NCBI GenBank assembly: GCA_038222915.1
Contig: JBBRHH010000333.1
Coordinates: 1-6,959, forward strand
DNA length: 6,959 nt
Reading direction: 5' to 3'
Source: JBBRHH01 sp038222915
Lineage (GTDB): Bacteria; Planctomycetota; Phycisphaerae; Tepidisphaerales; Tepidisphaeraceae
Shown: in pieces, positions 1-6,959 of the stretch
Layout of the letters: each line of letters opens with the position of its first letter
How positions within the stretch are numbered: the first letter of the stretch is position 1
Made by a program: the position numbers and the translations under genes
Notes under the pieces: generated by a model
Database searches by the model: none
Seen by the model: the letters and a program-made list of their open reading frames with translations, nothing else
Told to the model about the DNA's origin: nothing

Positions 1-1270
1 CGTAACCAGTTGTCGTGACTTCGCGTCCCCAGCCCTGCGCATCCACGCACGCACCCCAGTTGGAAAAATCCAGTCGCGATCGATCCGGCCCGTAATTGGT
101 CGTGTGAAACGTGCCGATGGGTGGCGCTCCGGCGCCAGCCAGGATCGCTCCACTATCGGCCACGCCTCTTTTGAGAGGATTTTTCCACCAACTGGGAAAT
201 GGTCCGTTCGGTGCGCCGGGATTCGCGTCATACAACGGATCATCCAGATCCTGCGCACCATTCCCGGCGGCCGCCACAACAATCACGCCCCGCCGAACCG
301 CATAACGCACCGCCAGAAAATCGTCCGGCCACCACTCAACTGGAATAAATCCGGCCTGATCCGGCCGATTCTGAAAAGCGTATCGCGGACCCGGACGATG
401 CAGTTCAATCAGCAAAATGTCCCCCTTGCGAAGCTTGCCGGCAGCAAGTCGTATTGCCGTCGCGCTGTTCCACGGCGCGCTGCCGAAAATCGAAACTGTG
501 CTGACAGTCGCCTTGGGGCAAATGCCCGTCACCCCAAGTTTGTTCAACTTCGCGTTCATTACGCCCACAACCGCAGTGCCGTGGTTGCGCCAATTCAAAT
601 CATTCGGCGGCGTTCCACCCAGCAACGGCAGCTTCGCCAGATCCTCGTGCCCGAACCGCCACTCCCCTTCGACGTCAACAATGCGAACGCCGGCGCCGCG
701 CCCGCCCTTTTGCGTCCACGCATAGCGCGCATCCACGCCGCCCGGCGCTGCATCAAGATACTCCTGCCGCGGCGAAAAATCCGGACTAGATATTGTCGGC
801 GCGCCCGGCGCTGCCAGCATACTGTTCAAAATGGCCGCGGGTTCCGCCGCCGGCTTGATGTACGCCGCGTCAACCTCGTTCATCTCACGCAAACCTTGGG
901 CTAAATCCGAAAGTCGATCCGCTGGCGCATCAATCTTGTAGAACGCGGAAAACTCCGGTTCGGCCGCGAGCCCCACGCCGGGCGCGAAAGACCGCGTCCC
1001 GCCCTCCTCTTTCGCGACATCGAACAACGCCCTCATTGTGCCGCCGTGCTTCGATAGCAACGTCACAATCCGACCGCCCATCCGACGCGTCGGCGCCGCA
1101 AATGCCATCGGGGCAAAGCTCGCCGGATCGGATCTGATAACAACAATCAATTCCGGCGCGCCATGAAAGTCACCTCCGCCTTTCGCCACGCCGCGTCGAC
1201 GAAGACTTTCGCCAATACTGGAACTCGACTTTGCCCGCTTACGCGCGCCACCCACAAGCTTCGATGACAT
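1..1270 (-). CDS. S8-family subtilisin-like serine peptidase with N-terminal prodomain, partial (C-terminus beyond window)
   Basis: Read on the minus strand from ATG at 1270, the frame is open for 423 codons to the left edge. It encodes a subtilase that cleaves peptide bonds with an Asp-His-Ser triad. The Asp is D199 in GVRIVDVEGEW, the His is H230 in RNHGTAVVG, and the oxyanion-hole Asn is N337 in VVAAAGNG. The catalytic Ser motif (GTSxAxP) would lie beyond position 1. Residues about 40-140 look like a propeptide ending in AYIKP (136-140), followed by a linker to about 175 and the catalytic domain. The N-terminus (MSSKLVGGARKRAKSSSS) is basic and not hydrophobic, so I see no signal peptide; the protein may be cytoplasmic or leave by a non-Sec route. 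The start is preceded by AGGG five bases upstream, and an in-frame TAG, the stop of the upstream gene, excludes a longer form. It is 42 bases downstream of the prodomain-like gene, probably in one operon. The family call is firm; the substrate is unknown. Confidence 0.88.
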   Translation of the reverse strand, partial: MSSKLVGGARKRAKSSSSIGESLRRRGVAKGGGDFHGAPELIVVIRSDPASFAPMAFAAPTRRMGGRIVTLLSKHGGTMRALFDVAKEEGGTRSFAPGVGLAAEPEFSAFYKIDAPADRLSDLAQGLREMNEVDAAYIKPAAEPAAILNSMLAAPGAPTISSPDFSPRQEYLDAAPGGVDARYAWTQKGGRGAGVRIVDVEGEWRFGHEDLAKLPLLGGTPPNDLNWRNHGTAVVGVMNAKLNKLGVTGICPKATVSTVSIFGSAPWNSATAIRLAAGKLRKGDILLIELHRPGPRYAFQNRPDQAGFIPVEWWPDDFLAVRYAVRRGVIVVAAAGNGAQDLDDPLYDANPGAPNGPFPSWWKNPLKRGVADSGAILAGAGAPPIGTFHTTNYGPDRSRLDFSNWGACVDAQGWGREVTTTGY

Positions 1271-1312
1271 GAGATCCCTGCCTTCCCTGCTTACAATGTT
1301 TCGCCCCGATGA

Positions 1313-1585
1313 CTACGGCAGAGCGTCTTCCGGCTTGAGATATGCCGTCTCTGTCGCGGCCAGCCCGCGAAATTTATCCAGTACCCGAACAGCCGTCGCC
1401 TCGTCTGGAACTTCCACCACGAAATGTGTCTTTAGCTGCTTGCTGCGTGTCCCAGGATAGACCGGTATCACAGTAACCCCGAGCTTCTTCGCGGCCAGCA
1501 ACAACTCTTTGGAAGATGCGTTGCCCGGTGCCCCCTCATGCAGAGGCAAAGCCGCGTTCGGATGAAGATGTAAATTGATCCGCAT
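1313..1585 (-). CDS. Small free-standing subtilisin-propeptide-like protein (possible protease inhibitor or folding helper)
   Basis: This 90-residue soluble protein resembles the prodomain of the subtilase encoded directly downstream. Residues 55-85 align without gaps to residues 110-140 of that protease: six identities (F, R, A, Y, K, P), similar hydrophobic spacing, and the ending AYLKP against AYIKP. Both also share GTRS (here 45-48; protease 91-94) and an upstream L-rich helix ending in G (here ELLLAAKKLG, 27-36). A beta-alpha-beta-beta-alpha-beta propeptide fold fits. Known free-standing propeptide-like proteins (MEROPS I9, such as yeast proteinase B inhibitor) inhibit subtilases, so an inhibitor or intramolecular-chaperone role is inferred. 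I chose ATG 1585 because the similarity starts there, but no clear ribosome site precedes it. TTG at 1618, six bases after GGGGAG (1625-1630), would give 101 residues and is a real alternative. The frame stays open further upstream to 1720, but that part does not look coding. No signal peptide or membrane segment is visible. Confidence 0.68.
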   Translation of the reverse strand: MRINLHLHPNAALPLHEGAPGNASSKELLLAAKKLGVTVIPVYPGTRSKQLKTHFVVEVPDEATAVRVLDKFRGLAATETAYLKPEDALP

Positions 1586-1768
1586 ATGCAACCCGAAATC
1601 TAACCCATCGCAACTCAATCTTATCTCCCCGAGGCCGCTTAATCCACGCAAATGTGGTGTGGCGTCAACGCACCTGTTTGCCGATGAAGTATTTATGCAA
1701 CTGTTGTCTAAAGGAAACAATTCGGCGCCCAGCGGGATCAGTGTTCGTTGAGTTAGAGAGATTATCGG
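1586..1768. other. Divergent intergenic region between the protease operon and the response regulator
   Basis: These 183 bases separate the minus-strand protease pair from the plus-strand regulator and must hold both promoters. On the minus strand GGGGAG at 1630-1625 is a good Shine-Dalgarno match for a possible TTG start at 1618, and TAAGAT (1623-1618) is a weak -10-like hexamer lacking a convincing -35. Before the regulator, GAGAG stands eight bases ahead of its ATG. A short inverted repeat CCAC-N6-GTGG occurs at 1644-1657, too short to call an operator. I found no TGGCAC-N5-TTGC sigma-54 site on either strand and no RNA gene. Confidence 0.5.
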
Positions 1769-3184
<1,416 letters not shown>

Positions 3185-3198
3185 TCTACTCGGGTAGA
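3185..3198. repeat. Inverted repeat TCTAC-N4-GTAGA overlapping the TA promoter -35
   Basis: Five-base arms (3185-3189 and 3194-3198) surround TCGG, just after the response regulator stop codon. The right arm overlaps the -35 hexamer (3195-3200) of the toxin-antitoxin promoter, where an autoregulatory antitoxin would be expected to bind. It is short and could be chance. It is not a convincing terminator, because the stem is weak and only a TTT follows two bases later. Confidence 0.4.
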
Positions 3199-3223
3199 CG
3201 TTTCGCCAAATGGCACTTATAAT
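3195..3223 (+). promoter_or_regulatory. Sigma-70-like promoter of the Xre-RES toxin-antitoxin operon
   Basis: A perfect -10 hexamer TATAAT (3218-3223) lies 17 bases after a -35-like TAGACG (3195-3200; four of six bases match TTGACA). Transcription would start near 3230, giving a leader of only about 15 bases before the antitoxin ATG at 3245. No strong Shine-Dalgarno sequence fits in that leader. The position, in a 60-base gap directly ahead of a toxin-antitoxin operon, supports the call. Confidence 0.65.
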
Positions 3224-3244
3224 CTGTCGATTGGCAGTACCGCT

Positions 3245-3706
3245 ATGATCACCAAAGCACCACATCGCAAACCCGTCGCAGATCAAATATTTGATCGCAC
3301 GAGCCTCGGCCGTAGTATCGGTGTCACCGCCGCCACACCGTCCGACGCCATTAGCAAACTTCGGGCCGGTCTGCCCTACTCCACCCTTGAGCGCCTCCGG
3401 GACCGCCTCGGCCTCTCCATTGAAGACCTCGCAAAACTATCCCGCATCAGCGACCGCACCCTCGCCCGCCGCAAGCGCGAAGGCCGCCTCGATATGGAAG
3501 AATCCGAACGTGTCTTCCGCCTCGCCACTGTATTCGAAAGTGCCGTTGGCCTGTTCGAAGGCGACCAGGCCGCCGCCAACCGCTGGCTCAAAACCCCCCG
3601 CGCCGCCTTCGCCGGCCACACCGCCCTCGACTTTTCCCAAACTGATCTCGGTGCCCGCGAAGTCCAAGACCTCATCGAGCGCATCGAATACGGGGTCGTT
3701 TCGTGA
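3245..3706 (+). CDS. Xre/MbcA/ParS-family antitoxin of an Xre-RES toxin-antitoxin system
   Basis: This 153-residue protein is expected to neutralise the RES toxin encoded next and to repress the shared promoter. After a poorly conserved N-terminus, residues about 44-95 form an Xre-type helix-turn-helix region (LERLRDRLGLSIEDLAKLSR, then ISDRTLARRKREGRL, with the basic run RRKREGR at 75-81). The C-terminal toxin-binding domain (DUF2384 type, about 100-153) has the familiar spacing: F104 with D107, ANRWLKTP (111-118), GHTALDF (124-130) and a final helix VQDLIERIEYGVV (140-152). Its closing end normally plugs the toxin active site in this family. It fits the TIGR02293 type of antitoxin in length and architecture. 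The TGA stop overlaps the toxin GTG start by four bases, so the two are probably translationally coupled. ATG 3245 is the only sensible start; the next in-frame Met is residue 84, inside the helix-turn-helix region. A perfect palindrome lies within codons 13-18. Confidence 0.93.
   Translation: MITKAPHRKPVADQIFDRTSLGRSIGVTAATPSDAISKLRAGLPYSTLERLRDRLGLSIEDLAKLSRISDRTLARRKREGRLDMEESERVFRLATVFESAVGLFEGDQAAANRWLKTPRAAFAGHTALDFSQTDLGAREVQDLIERIEYGVVS
3281..3296. repeat. Perfect 16-bp palindrome GATCAAATATTTGATC inside the antitoxin gene
   Basis: The two 8-base halves are exact reverse complements with no spacer. The site is AT-rich within a GC-rich gene, about 50 bases after the predicted transcription start. 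Its half-site TTGATC also occurs at 3181-3186, just upstream of the promoter, and TGATCA occurs at 3246-3251 over the start codon. It could be an operator for the Xre antitoxin placed inside the coding region. That role is inferred; the palindrome itself is read directly. Confidence 0.55.
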
Positions 3707-4164
3707 AAATCACCGCCTGGCGGGTCTGCAAAAGAAAATATTCGTCCACCATGTGGACCGGCCTAGGAGCGCGCCTCGTCGCCGGCCGATGGCACAACAA
3801 AGGCACATCTGTCGTCTATGTCTCCGGCAGCCTTTCCCTTGCCGCATTGGAATTGCTCGTCCACCTCGACACCGCCGACGTCCTCTTCGACTTCGCGAAA
3901 TGCCCGATCGTGTTCGACCATTCACTAGTGACGCGCGTCGACGTCGCAAAGCTGCCAAGAAATTGGCGAAACGAACCCTCCCCCGCTTCATTGCGGTCCA
4001 TCGGCGACCGTTTCATTTCCACCGCGAAAACCCCCGTCCTCGCAGTGCCCAGTGTCGTAGTTCCAGAAGAGTGGAACTACATCCTGAACCCAAACCATCC
4101 CGAATTCCGCCGTCTCCAGATCGGGAAAGTGCAACGATTCAAATACGATCCCCGGCTCGCATAA
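3703..4164 (+). CDS. RES-domain toxin (predicted NAD+-degrading enzyme)
   Basis: This 153-residue protein is the toxin of the Xre-RES pair. Characterised RES toxins (for example MbcT) deplete NAD+ by phosphorolysis or hydrolysis and so stop growth. The conserved RES features are visible: R7 near the N-terminus, GARLVAGRWHNKG (22-34) containing R29, Y39 in SVVYVSG, the helix SLAALELLVH (45-54) with E50, S117 in AVPSVVVP, and EEWNYILNPNHPEF (122-135) with N129 and H132. The expected Arg, Glu and Ser positions are all present and the length is normal, so it looks intact. The GTG start overlaps the antitoxin TGA (GTGA), with GGGG seven bases upstream inside the antitoxin gene, so it has no promoter of its own. 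It is cytoplasmic. It converges with the DUF1501 gene, with 18 bases between stop codons and no visible terminator. Which NAD+ reaction it performs cannot be told from sequence. Confidence 0.94.
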   Translation: MKITAWRVCKRKYSSTMWTGLGARLVAGRWHNKGTSVVYVSGSLSLAALELLVHLDTADVLFDFAKCPIVFDHSLVTRVDVAKLPRNWRNEPSPASLRSIGDRFISTAKTPVLAVPSVVVPEEWNYILNPNHPEFRRLQIGKVQRFKYDPRLA

Positions 4165-4182
4165 ATCCAACCTCCGCGACCC

Positions 4183-5628
4183 TCACCCAAACAACTCCAT
4201 CACCGGCTTCCCCAGCCCATCCCGCGTAACATAAAACGGCCTCTTCTCCACCTCATACGCCAGCTTCGGCGAAATCCCCATCGCACGGAAAATCGTCGCG
4301 TGCAAATCCTCAATCACCACCCGACCCTCCACCGTCTTGCAAGGCCGTTCATCCGCCGTCTTCCCGTGCAGATATCCCTTCTTGATCCCCCCGCCAAACA
4401 TCAAAACACTCCCCGCATCCGTAAAGTGCCGGTGCATCCCGTAATGTTCTTCCTTCGTCATCACATCCGGCACCGTCACCTGGTCCTGCACCTTCAGCGT
4501 CGGCTTCCCCTCCATCATCATGTCGCGTGAAAATTCGCTCGCCAGAACAATCAGCGTCCGGTTCAGCAACCCGCGCTTCTCCAGATCCAGCACCAGCTGC
4601 GCAATCGGCGCATCGATCTCCCTCTTCAACTCCGCCAAGCGCGTATGCCCATTGTCATGCGTATCCCAATACTTGAACGGAATGTATTCCGTAGTCACCT
4701 CAATAAAACGCGCCCCGGCCTCAGTGAGCCTTCGAGCCAGCAGACACCCAAGCCCAAATCGCCCCGTGTTGTACTTGTCGTACGACTCCTTCGGCTCCAG
4801 CGAAAGATCAAACGCCTTCGCCGCCGGCGACGACAGCAGCCGGTGCGCATTGTCCATCGACCGAATCAGCGACTCCTTCTGAAAATCACTCCCAAACTCC
4901 CCGGCCGGGCTATCCGCCACCAGCTGCTTGTAAAACTTGTACCGATCCTGAAACCGCGCCGGACTCATCCCCTTCGGCGGACTGATGCTAGCGGCCGCCT
5001 GCGCCGGCTCCGGAATCTGAAACGGCCCATACTCGCTCCCCAGAAATCCCGCCGTATGAAATGCCTTGATCTCCTCACTCTCCCCGCCCGCCACATCAGG
5101 CCTCTGCCCAATATCAATAAACGCCGGCATCGCCGGATTCCGCGGCCCAAGCGTCCGCGAAATCACCGCCCCAATATGCGGCGCAGCCACAGTCTGCGGC
5201 GGCGCATACCCCGTATGCCACTGATACTGATGCCGCGTATGCAAAATAAACCCCAGATCCCCCGCCGTATAAGAACGAATCAGCGACCCCCGATCCATCA
5301 CCTTCGCAACCTTCTCCAGCCCCTGCGAAATCTTGATATTGTCCACGGCCGTATCGATCGCCGGAAAAGTAGAAAGCACCGCCTTCGACTCCAGCCCCTT
5401 CGCAAACGGCGTATATTTCTTCGGATCAAAAGTCTCTGTATGCGCCATCCCCCCACCCATCCAAAGCACAATCACCGTGTCCGCCGTGGCCGGGATCTTC
5501 TCCAAAGGCGCATCCGCCTCAACGCCAAAAATCTGCCGCGACTCCCCCGCCATCAAAGCCGCCAGCCCGGCCGCCGACATCCCCTTCAACAAATCACGCC
5601 GTGACCAATCTCTTGTCATGATTACCAT
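4183..5628 (-). CDS. DUF1501 family protein with twin-arginine signal peptide
   Basis: A 481-residue protein of the DUF1501 family (PF07394), distantly related to the alkaline phosphatase/sulfatase fold. No defined reaction is established; the family is abundant in planctomycetes and verrucomicrobia. The N-terminus has a Tat signal, SRRDLLK (9-15) followed by a hydrophobic stretch to about 27, so it should be exported folded. Family landmarks in order are VIVLWMGGGMAHTETFDPK (52-70), HTRHQYQWHTG (130-140), YWDTHDNG (320-327), VLASEFSR (361-368), HYGMHRHF (395-402), LMFGGGIKKGYLHGKTADE (409-427) and a C-terminal tail ending LGKPVMELFG. I chose ATG 5628 because AGAGG lies just upstream; a second ATG at 5619 is too far from it, and the frame continuing to 5763 has no signal-like N-terminus. 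The usual upstream DUF1549/DUF1553 cytochrome-type partner is absent; two membrane protein genes precede it on the same strand instead. Substrate and role are unknown. Confidence 0.93.
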   Translation of the reverse strand: MVIMTRDWSRRDLLKGMSAAGLAALMAGESRQIFGVEADAPLEKIPATADTVIVLWMGGGMAHTETFDPKKYTPFAKGLESKAVLSTFPAIDTAVDNIKISQGLEKVAKVMDRGSLIRSYTAGDLGFILHTRHQYQWHTGYAPPQTVAAPHIGAVISRTLGPRNPAMPAFIDIGQRPDVAGGESEEIKAFHTAGFLGSEYGPFQIPEPAQAAASISPPKGMSPARFQDRYKFYKQLVADSPAGEFGSDFQKESLIRSMDNAHRLLSSPAAKAFDLSLEPKESYDKYNTGRFGLGCLLARRLTEAGARFIEVTTEYIPFKYWDTHDNGHTRLAELKREIDAPIAQLVLDLEKRGLLNRTLIVLASEFSRDMMMEGKPTLKVQDQVTVPDVMTKEEHYGMHRHFTDAGSVLMFGGGIKKGYLHGKTADERPCKTVEGRVVIEDLHATIFRAMGISPKLAYEVEKRPFYVTRDGLGKPVMELFG

Positions 5629-5720
5629 TGTACCTCTCCGAAGGAACAACGGTTGATCCGCCGCCAATGTTCGCCCAGGACGCCGCGCCCCCAACTTCAA
5701 AATCTGAACCCTCCTCTTCC

Positions 5721-5745
5721 GTAGGGTGGGCGTATGTCGCCCACC
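5721..5745. repeat. REP-like intergenic hairpin (GTAGGGTGGGC type)
   Basis: GGTGGGCG (5725-5732) and CGCCCACC (5738-5745) are perfect 8-base inverted arms around a 5-base loop, preceded by GTAG. The element begins GTAGGGTGGGC, a form I recall as a scattered intergenic repeat in many bacterial genomes, resembling REP elements mobilised by RAYT-type transposases. No transposase is in the window. It lies in the 141-base gap between the membrane protein gene and the DUF1501 gene. There is no adjacent T run on either strand, so an intrinsic terminator is less likely, though mRNA stabilisation is possible. Confidence 0.6.
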
Positions 5746-5769
5746 TCGGCCCCAATCGCACAACAGTCC

Positions 5770-6456
5770 TCAACCCGCTCCCCGGCCAACCCGCCTCTCG
5801 ATCCGCCGCCGCGCCAAATAAACCCCAACCCGATAAATCAAAATCGCCAGAATCGCCGGTCCCAACACAGCCACCATCTCCCAAATATCCGGCCCGCCCC
5901 TCCGGTATGACCGACCACGCATTTCGAAGCCCAATCGTGGCACGGAACCGAAAATCAGTAGGCCAATCAATCCAAGCGACACCTTCACCGACCAAAGCCG
6001 CTGCGCAGCACTCCGATCATCGACCAGTCCAACACGAGGCAGCAGCCAATGGATCATCAACCGATAAAAAACTATCGCGCCAATCACCGCCAGCACGCCC
6101 CAGACCGCGGGATCAGCAGGACCCGAAGCCTGGTCAATCGGAACGCACGTCATAGTTGCAATCATCCGCGTCACTCCCGTGACGACCCCAAAAAAGGCAA
6201 CGAAAGCCGTCACCAAGCAAATCCACCGCACCGCTCGCGCACTCCGGCAAAGCCACCCGTGGTAAGCGACAACCAGACAAAGAAAAACAAACCCGGCCTC
6301 AATACACCACCAGATCAAAGCCCCCCACGAGCGAACGCCGTCCGCCGCATCCGCAACCAATCCCCTGCCCGCATAAACGCCAACAGCCAGAATCGTCGCG
6401 CACATCACCCGAGCAACAATCCACCCCGCACGCGATGGCGACACTCCGCTGTTCAT
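5770..6456 (-). CDS. Unrecognised polytopic membrane protein
   Basis: I do not recognise this 228-residue protein. It has about six hydrophobic segments: 11-30, 44-69, 76-98, 117-139, 157-175 and 192-215. Positively charged stretches lie between them (R71-R77, R180-R186) and the C-terminal tail is strongly basic (RRRIERRVGRG). There is no export signal beyond the first membrane segment. The start is ATG 6456, because GAGG stands six bases ahead of it; the in-frame ATG at 6462 touches that site and the TTG at 6480 has no ribosome site. It begins 55 bases after the stop of the next membrane protein gene and lies upstream of the DUF1501 gene on the same strand. The three may be cotranscribed, although the 141-base gap with a hairpin weakens the link to DUF1501. 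No enzymatic motif is visible. Confidence 0.78.
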   Translation of the reverse strand: MNSGVSPSRAGWIVARVMCATILAVGVYAGRGLVADAADGVRSWGALIWWCIEAGFVFLCLVVAYHGWLCRSARAVRWICLVTAFVAFFGVVTGVTRMIATMTCVPIDQASGPADPAVWGVLAVIGAIVFYRLMIHWLLPRVGLVDDRSAAQRLWSVKVSLGLIGLLIFGSVPRLGFEMRGRSYRRGGPDIWEMVAVLGPAILAILIYRVGVYLARRRIERRVGRGAG

Positions 6457-6511
6457 CCACATCCTCAGTAGAAGACGCAAACCACGCTAACCCATCGACT
6501 CAAGTCACACC

Positions 6512-6946
6512 CTACCCGCGCCCATCATAAAAACTCGCCCGCCCGCGCACCCACAGCACAAAATGCGCCACCAACTCCACCCCAACAAACCCAACACCCC
6601 CAACCCCCAACCCCGGCCACCACCGCACGCGAACCCCGCCCAGCCACCGCGCAGTCAACCACACCCCAACCGCCAATCCAACTCCCCCAAAAAACCAAGC
6701 CAATACACGCACCCCAACCTGCACACCCCGCGCACCCGAAATCCGCGGCCGCACCCAATTCAAAAAAAACACCTCCACCCAATGCCCCCCAAAAGCCGGC
6801 CAAACCACCAACAACGCCGCCATCGGCCACCGCCCCACCCACCCCCGTCCGTGCCCACCCCACCGCCAGGCCAGCACCGCCCCCACCACCAGCGCAATCA
6901 TCCCCGTCCGAGCCACCGTCACCCAAAGCGACTCGCGATACGGCAC
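6512..6946 (-). CDS. Small unrecognised membrane protein, possibly incomplete at its 5' end
   Basis: I do not recognise this protein of at least 144 residues. It has four hydrophobic segments (about 14-29, 40-65, 77-101 and 111-133) and a short polar tail ending SFYDGRG. Polar residues sit inside the membrane segments (H55, E58, N63; E124, H128), which might be functional. The listed start is GTG 6946, but the reading frame stays open to the right edge (D-V-R-W before the GTG) and no ribosome site is visible, so the gene may begin outside the window. Strong G/T bias of the coding strand makes other frames open here too; a Gly-rich alternative at 6525-6950 looks like a shadow. The hydrophobic pattern and tandem position with another membrane protein support this frame. 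It is the least certain of the larger genes. Confidence 0.6.
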   Translation of the reverse strand: MPYRESLWVTVARTGMIALVVGAVLAWRWGGHGRGWVGRWPMAALLVVWPAFGGHWVEVFFLNWVRPRISGARGVQVGVRVLAWFFGGVGLAVGVWLTARWLGGVRVRWWPGLGVGGVGFVGVELVAHFVLWVRGRASFYDGRG

Positions 6947-6959
6947 CCATCTAACATCA

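Noticed and set aside
104..904. Plus-strand open frame of 266 codons
   Set aside because: It lies opposite the subtilase, is rich in Arg, Pro and Asn without recognisable motifs, and the minus frame has clear catalytic motifs.
1313..1720. Long form of the propeptide-like gene (135 residues)
   Set aside because: Residues before the ATG at 1585 are not similar to the prodomain, and the upstream start lacks support.
3211..3226. TGGCAC as a sigma-54 -24 element before the toxin-antitoxin operon
   Set aside because: No GC doublet occurs at the required spacing; the site overlaps a better sigma-70 -10 hexamer.
4165..4182. Bidirectional terminator between the convergent toxin and DUF1501 genes
   Set aside because: Only 18 bases are available and they contain no hairpin with a T run.
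3291..4229. Plus-strand open frame of 312 codons across the toxin-antitoxin genes
   Set aside because: It is Pro/Ala/Ser-rich, spans two well-recognised genes in another frame, and is an effect of C-rich composition.
4645..5604. Plus-strand open frame of 319 codons
   Set aside because: It is antisense to the DUF1501 gene and a low-complexity Arg/Pro/His sequence.
5594..5995. Minus-strand open frame of 133 codons
   Set aside because: It overlaps the membrane protein end and the hairpin in a different frame, with no recognisable domain or coding pattern.

Overview
The window is GC-rich bacterial DNA, most likely from a planctomycete or a related PVC-group bacterium. The support is a Tat-exported DUF1501 protein (a family greatly expanded in Planctomycetota and Verrucomicrobiota), an NtrC-type sigma-54 activator, and a GTAGGGTGGGC-type intergenic hairpin of the REP kind. 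This is inference from gene content; there is no rRNA or tRNA to confirm it. The plus strand is richer in C than G whichever strand is coding, so plus-strand genes use C-ending codons and minus-strand genes use G/T-ending codons.

Layout. (1) Positions 1-1585, minus strand: a two-gene unit. A 90-residue protein that looks like a free-standing subtilisin propeptide (1313-1585) is followed 42 bases later by an S8-family subtilase (1-1270), cut by the left edge before its catalytic Ser. The subtilase carries its own N-terminal prodomain, which ends in the same A-Y-[IL]-K-P signature as the small protein. (2) 1586-1768: intergenic region shared by the divergent units. (3) 1769-3184, plus: a complete REC-AAA+-Fis response regulator with the GAFTGA loop and no adjacent histidine kinase. 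(4) 3185-4164, plus: an Xre/MbcA/ParS-type antitoxin and a RES-domain toxin joined by a GTGA start/stop overlap, behind a good sigma-70-like promoter with an inverted repeat at its -35 and a perfect 16-bp palindrome inside the antitoxin gene. (5) 4183-5628, minus: the DUF1501 protein with a twin-arginine signal, convergent with the toxin gene (18 bases between). (6) 5629-5769: gap holding the REP-like hairpin. (7) 5770-6946, minus: two unrecognised polytopic membrane proteins, the second reading open to the right edge.

How the genes work together. Two two-gene modules stand out. The subtilase and its prodomain-like partner probably act as a protease with an inhibitor or folding helper supplied in trans. 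The antitoxin and RES protein form a type II toxin-antitoxin system whose toxin family degrades NAD+. The response regulator is divergent from the protease pair and may or may not control it; no clear -24/-12 sigma-54 promoter was found in the shared region. The best candidate for something little described is the subtilase plus free-standing propeptide pair.
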